A stretch of DNA of 64,000 nt from assembly GCA_034401135.1 (NCBI GenBank), contig JAWZSP010000002.1:4650001-4714000 (forward strand). Reading direction: 5' to 3'. Under the pieces are notes generated by a model. That model was given only the letters and a program-made list of their open reading frames with translations. It made no database searches and had not been told where the DNA came from. Numbering within the stretch: position 1 is the first letter of the stretch; each line of letters begins with the position of its first letter. Source of the stretch: Volutella citrinella (lineage: Eukaryota; Ascomycota; Sordariomycetes; Hypocreales; Nectriaceae). Of the stretch, positions 49,081-58,296 are shown piece after piece. Position numbers and translations under genes: made by a program.

Positions 49081-50246
49081 ATGACAACAGTTCAAGCGGT
49101 CGTCGTCAACTCGGGCCGCGCAGAGATCGCAACCGTGCCGTACCCGCAGCTGCCCGCGGACGACTACCTCATCGTAAAGCCAACCGCCTGGGCCATCAAT
49201 CCAGTCGACCACCAGCTGCTTGAGGTCGAGGAAAGCGACAGCTGCCACGTTGGATTCGACTACGCTGGTGTTGTTGTTGAGGTTGGGCCCGGCGTCACCA
49301 AGGACTTCAAAGTCGGCGACCGTATTGCCGGTGCTGTTAATGGAGAGTAGGCGGCGACACCGTGCTCCGTCTTACGACCGTAGTTGACGATTTCTAGGAA
49401 TATCCTACGCAAGACCGAGGGCTCCTTCGCTGAGTATATCTATGCAAAGGGCGATGGCCAGATCAAGGTCCCCGATACTATCTCGGACACGGACGCGGCC
49501 ACCCAAGGCGTCGCTGTGGCTACAATGGTATGTAGTAATGCACAAGCCGCTGGAATAATCGCCTTGCTAATTAGAAGACATAGGGACTGGCCCTCTATCG
49601 CGATCTTCAACTTCCATGGCCTAATGCGCCGGCCAAGGAACCCTTCAACCTGTTCATCTACGGCGGCAGCACGGCCATGGGCATCGCGGCCCTTCAGTTT
49701 GCCAAGCTGTCCGGTGCGACCGTCATCGCAACAGCCTCACCAGCTAATGCAGATTATCTCAAGTCTCTCGGCGCAGATCACGTCATTGACTACAAGTCGC
49801 CCGACATTGTCGAGGACGTGCGCAAGCTGGGCCTAGGACCGGTCCGCCACGTCCTTGACTGCCGACCGAGCGAGGAGAGCGCAGCAGCGTCCGCTAACAT
49901 CCTGACTCGCGACGGCGGAGCAATCTACGTGGCTCTGGAACTTGAGTTCGACAAGATTGTCGAGTCTCTCAATCCAAGCGTCAGGGGGCTCACGACGCTG
50001 GCATTCTCGGCCTTGGGCGAGCCATGGAGCTATGATAACAAGGTTCAAGATGCCTCTGTCGAGGATCACGAACACCACAAGAAGTTTGTGTCGGTGGCAG
50101 AAAAGCTGTTGGCCGAGGGGAAGATCAAAGCGCCTCGAACATTCATCAACCGCGGTGGCAAGGGTTTGGAAGGGATACTGCATGGGATTGTCGAGCTGCG
50201 TGAGAACAAGGTCAGCGGTGGGAAGCTCGTGTACACAAAGGAGTGA
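49081..50246 (+). CDS. Medium-chain (enoyl) reductase, MDR superfamily, 352 aa
   Basis: Zinc-independent medium-chain dehydrogenase/reductase resembling the stand-alone enoyl reductases that assist fungal polyketide synthases and ToxD-like proteins. Exons 49081-49346, 49398-49527 and 49584-50246; introns 51 and 56 bp. The join GAVNGEN-ILRKTEGSFAEYI confirms the first intron, and ATM-GLALYRDLQLPWP the second. The GroES-like half has WAINPVDHQLLE and CHVGFDYAGVVVEVGPGV; the Rossmann half has FIYGGSTAMGIAALQFAKLS and GADHVIDYKSPD. No zinc-ligand cysteines are seen. No polyketide synthase is in the window, so a trans-ER role is only a possibility. Quinone-oxidoreductase function is the alternative. 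Three repeated promoter motifs lie upstream. Confidence 0.9.
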
Positions 50247-50790
50247 CTAGAAAACGATTGTTGGACAGGAAGATGGAGTGCGCCGTGAGCTGAGGGAAAG
50301 GAATCCAACAAGTTTGTTTGTCATCTCTCGTCAAAAGCTACCCCCAGCCGTTCCTTTGTGATGCTCATTGCAGTAATGCAGCCCCCATGATCAAAGGTGA
50401 CATTTAACCACCAATAACACCATATTGAGTGCATCACCCCCTTCATCTAGAAACGCAGTGAGCCTTTTGCTAGTTGGCAACCGCGGTATAGGGTATTTGT
50501 GCTGACTGCTACCACGCGCTAGATCAAAAAGGAACACGCGTCAAGACCAGGCTGACAGATGGGCTGACCTGCTGTCAGCATCAGCATCAGCACAAGGCCG
50601 ACACAGAATGGTTTGCGGCTACAACTTGAAGAGAGCAGTTCCATTGGGGCTGTGCAGGCATCCAAATTGCTGCCTCGTCTAGTTGCCTCAAGAGAAACCC
50701 AAGTTGTCAGCTCTCCACAACCTGCCGTCGGCGATACCCTCGAGGCAATCTCGGACCTCCCACTCACTTGATACAGCCTCCAACATAAGC
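50247..50790. other. Intergenic
   Basis: No gene seen between the reductase and the 2EXR gene, apart from a short CATCAG/CATCAGCA repetition at about 50576-50590. Confidence 0.45.
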
Positions 50791-51696
50791 ATGGATTTTC
50801 TCAAGTCTATCAGAATATGGGGCCTTCGAGGTCCAGCTTTAAATGAACCTGAGGTTGCGCCTAAAGCTCCACCTGAAGTTGCGCACTTCGGCAGCCTGCC
50901 CTATGAGCTGCGCGAACAAATCTGGTGGGAGACGTTTCCCTGCGACGGCCCAGTACTCTACTACTACGACAAGAACTGGGTGCGCGTCAGCAAGGCCGAC
51001 AACAAAGAGCCCGAGTTCGGCCATGTGCGCGGCCCAGCTCTTCCCTCCGCCTTCTTCGTGTGCCGAGACTCACGGCACATGGCCAGCCACTTCTATCTCG
51101 AGGCTGGCGGCGGCATCCGCTATGAACTCGCGGTTCACCCGCTAGCAAATCACCACATACTCATCAGGAGATGGCGACCCGACTTTGACTTTCTCTACTT
51201 TGATGGAGAGCAGTTTGACAGGGTGTTGTCTCCCTGGGCACATAGGTGGGGTATGGGTGGACTCCTGAGTCAAGAAGAGAACCAAGTCTGCTCGAGGTAT
51301 GTGCGGAACCTCGCATTGGAAGGAGAGAGTGTCGAGTACTCCCTCGCCAGCAAGGACCCTCTGCCGCAACTATCTGCAGTATGGAATCTCGTCCTTCTTC
51401 TTTTCCAGGTGCCCACACCACCTCGGATCACATACGAGAGCGGCACCGACATCGAGGTCCGCCATGCGGAGCCGGGCATTGCAACGCGGTGGGAGCTACA
51501 GCCCCTGCGGGACGAGGACAGGAAGCGGGTCAGGTGGGAGCATGTGCAGGTGCCGGGGAGGCGGGACCGGGCGTGCAAGTCTGTCCCCGAGTTCCGCTGG
51601 CTGTGGGCAGAGGAGTGGAAAGGATCCGTTCAAGGGAAACCGAATATTTATGTCCGGAGAGCATCCAAGAGTGACAATTCGACACCAGCGGTGTGA
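50791..51696 (+). CDS. 2EXR-domain protein, 301 aa
   Basis: A fungal protein with a 2EXR-type domain, a short motif region of unknown function expanded in plant- and insect-associated ascomycetes. Single exon from the ATG at 50791 (MDFLKSIRIWGLRGPALNEP). The diagnostic block HFGSLPYELREQIWWETFP resembles an F-box-like helix pair, followed by FFVCRDSRHMASHFYLEAG, the usual second conserved part where a residue is judged against neighbouring 'CR-x-SR' forms. The remainder (residues 130-300) has no recognisable domain and a basic C-terminus. No signal peptide. The upstream in-frame extension lacks conservation cues, so I take this ATG. Confidence 0.8.
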   Translation: MDFLKSIRIWGLRGPALNEPEVAPKAPPEVAHFGSLPYELREQIWWETFPCDGPVLYYYDKNWVRVSKADNKEPEFGHVRGPALPSAFFVCRDSRHMASHFYLEAGGGIRYELAVHPLANHHILIRRWRPDFDFLYFDGEQFDRVLSPWAHRWGMGGLLSQEENQVCSRYVRNLALEGESVEYSLASKDPLPQLSAVWNLVLLLFQVPTPPRITYESGTDIEVRHAEPGIATRWELQPLRDEDRKRVRWEHVQVPGRRDRACKSVPEFRWLWAEEWKGSVQGKPNIYVRRASKSDNSTPAV

Positions 51697-52854
51697 CGGG
51701 TGTTGAGGTTGGTGTTGTAAGCGAGGCCGGAGCCATCTCATTTACTCTCATTGTTTTAGGCAAGTTTGACTTGATCAAGCTCAGCACGAGTCATGTTAGT
51801 ATTGAGGAAAGGGATGTGAACGCCCAGATCAATCTCGCATACCTGATTGGTCGCAGTGCTTGATATCAAACCATGTCGGGGAAGGAGATTCGTAAATAAA
51901 AGCCAAATAAAAAGCTCACTCGGCTGGAACGGATGGCTTGCCGATGTGATAGACTGTGATGGGTTGATCCGGATGGCCTGATGATGATCCTACGCGATGA
52001 GACCAACAATGGCGGCGGCTCTGCAGGTGCAGCTGCATACTATTTTAAAAGCTTAGCCAAACAAAGAGGAGGTGTCACAGTCTACTTGAAACTGCTCGGA
52101 CTTGTTGGTTCAGTAATGGGAGGCGTGGGCTTGCGAAGGATTCAACTTTGCTGCGATTGGCGAGGAGCACAGGAACCGCGCGGCTTCCTCATCGGAGGTG
52201 AAACGGACTGCAAGGGCCACACGTCAACGACTCGAGAGATTCGCGTGCGGGGAGACCACACGTGGGTGTCACCGTGCGGGAAGCAACCACTATAGATGCA
52301 GCCAACCGCCCGTCATAGACGATTCCCCTGGCAAACAAGGCCGAAGGATTTGGCTCAGCTACAGGCCATGCAGGTACTTCAAACCCCAATTGTTGCACTA
52401 TCTCCTTGGGGAAACATGGGGGCCGAGGGGGCGTAAGCTCGGGGATCCTTGCGGTGGGGTGACGACTGACCACTTAGGGCTGTGCTACTGGTTTTCCGAC
52501 ACTATTGACTGCAGCTCATGCAAGGGCCAACACCAATTGATCCAACGTCGAATCCTTCAGCCCAAGCCTCGATTTTGACACAGCAGGGCTTGGAGGCCAA
52601 GACGCGCATGGAGGATGCGGTCTATACTACTGTGACTGCCAGTCATCCTTGCACGCTTCAAGGCGTGAGACGCAGCTTGCGCCATGTTGAGAGCTGACTC
52701 TGAATACAACAAGAAAAGAATATAAATACTGGCCTATCTAGAGATGGCTGTGAGCAAAAAAAAATCATCACAAGCACCCATCACACAGTCAGCTCTTGCA
52801 CCAGCATCTTCTTGCTCCCCGCTTCCATACAATACACAATACATATCTCTCAAT
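51697..52854. other. Intergenic, no gene seen
   Basis: About 1.15 kb. A TATAAATA-like box at about 52721-52728 lies some 130 bp upstream of the secreted protein ATG at 52855 and is a likely promoter element. Confidence 0.5.
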
Positions 52855-53319
52855 ATGAGATTTAGCCTTGCTTCTACTCTCCTGGGACTGGCCTCCACAG
52901 CCTTTGCCCTTCCCACTCCCCAGGGCCCCGACCCCAACGGCGGCGTCCTCGCCAGCGGCACCGACCAGAACGGCTCCATCTACCTGCTCGGCGACCCAGT
53001 CCCGGCCCGAGACCTCCTCTACACACACGGCGCCTGCGGGCTCAGCACGTACTTTGTGGGCCTGTTTGACAACTCGATGCCGCTCGTCGCCATGCCTCAC
53101 CTCATCTTCGACCAATACGGCCAGTGGCAGAACAACCTGCTCTGCGGCAAGGTCATCACCATGACGCGCAATGGCGTCACGAAGCAGGCAGTCGTGGCGG
53201 ACAGGAATCTCACCCCAGACTTCTCTATTGACATGACGAGCGATGTGTGGGTACCGCTCGGTGGTAAGCCAGACGATGCGTCCATTATCACTGGCCTGAC
53301 TTGGTCAGTCGCTGCGTGA
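52855..53319 (+). CDS. Secreted double-psi beta-barrel (RlpA/barwin-like) protein, 154 aa
   Basis: Small secreted protein with a barwin/expansin-like fold; such proteins bind or loosen polysaccharide or act as effectors. The ATG at 52855 gives the signal peptide MRFSLASTLLGLASTAFALP. The domain runs from about residue 60: GACGLSTYFVGLFDNSMPLV, PHLIFDQYGQWQNNLLCGK and VITMTRNGVTKQAVVADRN, then FSIDMTSDVWVPLGGKPDDA and ITGLTWSV. These follow the family's ACG, CGK, V-x-DR and W-x blocks. The usual DRCPGC cysteine pair after the DR is replaced by DRNLTPDFSID, so one disulfide of the typical set is missing. No intron. A TATA-like box lies upstream. Confidence 0.82.
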   Translation: MRFSLASTLLGLASTAFALPTPQGPDPNGGVLASGTDQNGSIYLLGDPVPARDLLYTHGACGLSTYFVGLFDNSMPLVAMPHLIFDQYGQWQNNLLCGKVITMTRNGVTKQAVVADRNLTPDFSIDMTSDVWVPLGGKPDDASIITGLTWSVAA

Positions 53320-53532
53320 GGTCGGGACTGGAGGCATTGCTGCGCTCGGGAAGCGCACAGACGACATGTAATGAATTCTTGTTCTGTATTATAACGAGAG
53401 GCATCTGGAATGCATTGGACTGTTGCCGACAGCTACGGGTCATCTGTTTCTTTTTCTATTGTCAATATCATCATCAAGGTACATAGCCTTCTATACCATA
53501 CAAGTTTCTGGTGAGCCCTTGACTCGTTTTCG

Positions 53533-55484
53533 CTAGTAGCTGCATTGGTTAATGTCGCCAACGATGCTGTCCCAGTATCCCTTGTCCTCATTAGCTTGCC
53601 TCTTGGGAGAAAGACTGGGCGTCATGGGCTTACCCAATCGATCGAGTTTATATCCAGCCAGTCAGCGCTGGCCACCACTTCCTGCGACGCATCATGGCTA
53701 TCACCATTGGGCAAAGCGTGAATCTGAAGTCTGAGAGTGTTAGCTTTAGCACCTAGACCCTGAATGGAGGCTTACTGTAAGCTCTGCAGCGCCGGATATG
53801 CCTTGGCACACACAGGACTGGACGCCTGCAGCACCTCGATGCGTCTCACGGTGGCGTCAAACGACTCAAGATGGGATTCGACCGAGTCTTGCCCCTTGGG
53901 CAGGTCCATGATGCAAGCGGCCAGTGCAACGGCACCCTGCAGCGCGTTGAAACTCGTCATTCCGCCGACTAGCCACCGGTACGGCCGGAGATTGGGTAAC
54001 TCGCAGATCTGTTGGTGAATGTCTAGCAAAAAAAGGCTCGACTGGAGATATTTCTTTCTTCATGCAGGTAGGACCTGTTTGGACTGAGAATGATAAAAGG
54101 GCCTGTGGATGAGGAGGTACAGTTGGTGAGCATATGTTTGCAATATACACCAGTATGCATAGCTTGCCGTGTCTAGCAGATTCAGGGCTCCATCCACAAG
54201 ATATTGTGTGTCCCATTGCAGTTGCTCGTTAGCAATGAGTCCGTCCCAGTGTTCTACCGAGGCTCCATCAAATACAGAGCCATCCGAGAGTCGTGAACAT
54301 ATCTGGGTAGAGAGCTTGAATAGGCGAATCTTGAAATGCATGAGCGACATGCTCGTTGGGCGTGGTGATGGCTCGCGAATCATGGTTTCGAGTATATCCG
54401 AATCGTTCACATCTGCCGGCATCGTGGCCGGGATGTTGAACACGTAGGACATGTCAATGTCGCGGAAGAGAATTGCTTGGTAGGTATGGAGCAACAGCAC
54501 TCCAGCCCAGCACTGACGCCGCCTCTCCCTCTCGATGCAGTTGACCGTCTGAGAGTCGGTGTTGCACCGCAATGCTATGGCCATGTTGAGAGCGATGCCG
54601 AGAAAGACCCAGCCGCGGTCAACACCCTCGCTATGGCAAATGCCATAGATGATGATCAGCAATGCCTCGAGCGTGTTCAAATTGTACCGCACCACGAAGC
54701 GGGCCTCGGAAAGGCAGGCAAAGGCTGCGCTGCGTAGATGGCGGGATATGTATATGGGGTTGCGGGAACGATTATTGGCACCAACGGGCCAATAGTCCTT
54801 GAAAATAGCATCATCAGCATCCAGTGTATGGATGGACAGGGAGCAGATGACGAATAGCAAAGCCAGCCATGGCAATGGGGCTTCCGCCATGTCCTGCGAG
54901 TACTTGGTGTAGTCGTGCTGAAAGGTTGGCCCGTGGAGAACATGGTACAGCGGAGCTTGATATGTGAAGTACCTCGCGATGAGATATTCGCGGATGCTGC
55001 TCTTAGGCAGCATGTCAAGCAGCTCACTCTTGGGCATTGGGGGTCCGAATGCATAAGGAGCCGGCAGGGTTGCTTCGCCAGAGGCACACTCATCGTGACC
55101 GAATGCGGGCCGCTCGAGCATCGCGTCAAGCGAAGGCGCAGAGCCAGTCACATCCTGGGGCCATGGTCGGACTTGTGTGTCAGACTGCGCTCGAGGCGCT
55201 GGGGATGTGTCGGGGCCATCTGGCAACTGGGAGGAGACGAGACCTGCTGGGCTATGCGGAGACAAGCCCGTCGTGACAGCGTCTGCGGCGCCGCTCCCAG
55301 ACACGGTTGGCGCAGCGTCGCGAGTCGTCTTGAATGTGCATGCTGCAGTGCACTCTCGGCGTTTGCAGGTTGCGCAGGGTTGTTGGCGGTCGCATCGGAG
55401 TTTGGCCTCTCGGCAAGGCTCGCAGCTGAGGCGCTTCCGAGGCCGCCTGTGAGTTCTCGTCTTTCGGATGTAAGGGGTGACCAT
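53533..55484 (-). pseudogene. Zn2Cys6 / fungal_trans transcription factor with in-frame TGA
   Basis: Zinc-cluster regulator. The ATG at 55484 starts MVTPYIRKTRTHRRPRKR and leads into CEPCREAKLRCDRQQPCATC and KRRECTAAC. The regulatory domain includes REYLIARYFTYQAPLYHVLH, LNMAIALRCNTDSQTVNCIE, RRQCWAGVLLLHTYQAILF and LYLLIHRPFYHSQSKQ. Exons 55484-53776, 53730-53634 and 53580-53533 (introns 45 and 53 bp) give a frame of 618 codons ending SIDW-GYWDSIVGDINQCSY, a family-typical finish. Codon 475 is TGA (54060-54062), between SKQVLPA and RKKYLQSSLFLLDIHQQICE. CGA (Arg) to TGA would explain it. The only GT-AG pair that removes it spans 33 bp, too short for a normal intron. I call a nonsense allele, with a micro-intron or assembly error as alternatives. 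Confidence 0.72.
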
Positions 55485-55864
55485 TGGCGGCGAAATTGTG
55501 CTCAGTGAAATGGGAATTTCAGTGAGTGGTCGGAGAAGTGCAGACGACGGCGGACAAAAGCGAGGGCATCCGGAGATATTGGCTCAGTGGGGCCATTTTC
55601 CTCGACATCTCCTAGCTCCAACCTTAGACGATCAAAGGGCAGGCCGGTCATTGAACACCTACCCAACGGGGGCAAAAGTGACGTCTCAAAAGGACAGGGA
55701 AATGGCAAACGAGGGGTGTGGACATCATGTTGTTTGGAACTTCTGGGACATCAGTAACTGCAATGTCGGGCGCAGTTCACAGCCGGTAAGAGTGTCAGCC
55801 TGCGCTAGTGGGATCTGTAGGGTTCAAGAACGCCACTAAGCTCCACACCGTTATCAAATCATCC
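55485..55864. other. Intergenic
   Basis: No gene seen between the regulator promoter and the tRNA gene. Confidence 0.5.
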
Positions 55865-55973
55865 GGCAAGATGGCCGAGCGGTCTAAGGCGCCAGACTCA
55901 AGGATTCCTTGCCTGTCCAAACAGGTGTATTCTGGTAGAGAAATCTGCAGGGGTTCGAATCCCCTTCTTGTCA
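55865..55973 (+). tRNA. tRNA-Leu (CAA) with intron
   Basis: Acceptor stem GGCAAGA pairs with TCTTGTC (55966-55972), followed by discriminator A. The anticodon stem is CCAGA/TCTGG with loop CTCAAG and anticodon CAA at 55899-55901. An intron of about 27 bp lies one base 3' of the anticodon (about 55903-55929), as in nuclear tRNA-Leu(CAA). A long class II variable arm (GTAGAGAAATCTGC) and a T arm GGGGTTCGAATCCCC are present. The T-rich tract beginning at about 55976 would end RNA polymerase III transcription. Confidence 0.95.
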
Positions 55974-56789
55974 ATGTTTTATTTTTGCTTTTTGAATTCT
56001 TTTTGCACCTAGGGAAGCCGGCCACTTCACGTCGATGATGATCGATCTTTTTTCTCTTTTTTTTTTCTTTGCAGGCAGTGAGGCGGGATAAACACGCACA
56101 CGACTGAAGGCAATTGGTCGACATACTAGGCGGATCCCGTCATGATCAAATGCTCCTGGAACATCTCCAATGTCCAAACCCAGCATGCCCTACTGCCTTG
56201 ACAAGGTGATTGTAAATAAAAATATCTACTAGGCTCACTTTGACTCCACAACATCCGGGTCATTTTCTCAAGAGCTGAGAACCGGGCTCTGGCTGCATCT
56301 CCGAATATCTCCTTTCAGCTCGACTCAGCTCCCACACCTCGGACATTTCGGATACTAGGGGTTCCCAACAAATGCGGCCATAAAATTTTCTCTTTCTACT
56401 AGTCAATGCTTCAACACGCCCCCTAGCCCGAGATCGGGCGTTACGACAAGTGCGTGGATACCTGCGTCTCTCATAGCCTCACAATGGCCATCGACTATTG
56501 GTGGTCGACCTTTTGGGTGACATGGCCATGGCAATATTCCAGACCCAGCACGCCACATGTGGGCCTGGGAGATGGAGAGATGCAAATTATCAGATAATCA
56601 GTTCTCCACATACACACGTGCGTCTTGCCTTATCAGATCAGTTTGCATCCGCCTACTGGGGTTGGTGGCCGCCCCTCGGAGACTGTTTGCTCATCTTGAT
56701 GTTCCTATAAGTATTTTCTTCTTCTCCCGTTTTGGCACCGTCTCGCTTCTTTACTCTCTCGTACCCATCTTTCATTCGACTCAGGCACA
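55974..56789. other. Intergenic with pyrimidine-rich promoter
   Basis: Begins with the tRNA terminator T-runs. The last about 100 bp before 56790 are strongly CT-rich with a TATAAG-like box at about 56706, the look of a promoter for a well-expressed gene, although the gene it now drives is broken. Confidence 0.5.
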
Positions 56790-58074
56790 ATGAGCACCAT
56801 CAACGGCAAGGCCAACGAGCCACAGAGCACGCTTGGCGAGAAGAATGGCCAAACACCAGTGTCAGCAGTTCTTGTAGACAAGGACCACCCCTCTCATCCA
56901 GAGTTGGATACCGAGAGCAACGAGAGCGGTGGTCGGCAATGCCATTGAATGCTGCGCCTGGGGCCTCTTTGATCATGGCGACAGCGTCCTGGTCGGTCGT
57001 CCCTATTGGATGGCCTTCAACTACATCTTCAACATCCGAGCCGGGTATGTGCATCACTACCCCAGTAACGAGGCAGCATTATTAATCGCCTTAGTGTGGC
57101 TGTTCGTGAGGTTTCGTTTAGGGATATTGATCCCTTCAGCCTAGAAGCCGTCCAAGAATATGAGAGGGAGTACCAGCGAGCCAAGGATGAGTCCAAGCCT
57201 GTCAAGGCGATACTTTTGTGTTCACCGCATAACCCACTAGGCAAGTTATTCCATCAAAATTCTCTACGAGCGGACAGGATCTGACATCAATTCCCAGGCC
57301 AATGCTACTCGAAAGAGGTCCTCATTGCGTACATGCGTCTGTGCAACAAGCTGGGAATACACCCTATCAGCGATGAAATCTATGGGCTTTCCATCTTCAA
57401 CAACCCCGCCATGCCAAACCCTGTGCCCTTCACCTCAGTACTCGCCATAGATGCTTCCAAGTTCATGGATCCCGCAAGACTCCATGTGCAATGGGGACTC
57501 AGTAAAGTAGGAGAAACGATGCTGCATTGGGCGCCGCTAATCCGCCAGTAGGACTTTGGCGCTACGGGCTTGCGTATTGGATGCGTGACAAGCCAGCATA
57601 ACAAGACATTCTTGAATTCCCTAGATGGTTTCTCGTGAGTCCAGCTTTTAGTTGGTGGGTGACCAGGTTGCTAATTGACAGACTCTTCAATTCCCATCAA
57701 GCCTTGCCGACGGCCTCACCGAGTCCCTGTTGACCGACCAGGTATTCCTTGAAGAGTACATTTCCTCGTATCGCTTGCGACTGGGCGAAGGCTACCGCCA
57801 TGTTACTGGCTTCCTGCAGAAACATGGCATTCCTCATCGAGAGTCAAACTCGACACTGTTCGTCATGGTAAACCTCGCTCGGGATACGAGTAATCCCTCG
57901 TTGGACGAGGAGAAAATTGCTGAGCGTCTCAAAAAGCAAAAGGTGTACATTACGTCTGGTATGTCGTACCGAAGCGAGGAGCGAGGGTGGTTCCGGCTGG
58001 TAATCGCGCACCCTCGACACGTTCTGGATGAAGGTCTGAGTAGAATATTACGAGCCATCAGTCAAGAAGAGTAG
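56790..58074 (+). pseudogene. Chimeric, N-terminally truncated class I/II aminotransferase (ACC-synthase-like)
   Basis: The first 52 codons from the ATG at 56790 (MSTINGKANEPQSTLGEKNG, ending GRQCH-stop) are unrelated to the rest. At about 56933 the sequence switches, one frame off, to a PLP-dependent aminotransferase: VVGNAIECCAWGLFDHGDSV, then exons 57095-57240, 57298-57506, 57552-57634 and 57702-58074. Introns are 50, 57 (GC donor, 57241-57297), 45 and 67 bp. Seen are LLCSPHNPLGQCYSKEVLIA (Asn of the fold-type I site), ISDEIYGLSIF (Asp/Tyr), WGLSKDFGATGLRIG with the Schiff-base Lys, and the C-terminal domain to the stop. The first about 130-150 residues of the family, including the glycine-rich phosphate loop, are missing, so activity is unlikely. 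A hidden splice rescuing the fusion is the alternative. Confidence 0.75.
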
Positions 58075-58296
58075 TCCCGTATAGCTGAAGCTATATTTTC
58101 ATGCCCAATCAACTTCTACGCAAGTTCTAGCTTCAGATCACTTCTCATTCCTTCATTCCAAGGTAATTCATTATTAGTTACTAATGCTGAATAGGAGTCC
58201 ACATCCAACCGATTATGTGATGGTTAATAATATTATTTACCCTGCTTCCATGCCCTAGACACCAGCAGGGCCTCTTATTTACTATGCATCCACGTT

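Noticed and set aside
54028..54060. 33-bp GT-AG micro-intron removing the TGA in the regulator
   Set aside because: Too short for a spliceosomal intron in fungi and it lacks a branch site; a nonsense change is simpler.
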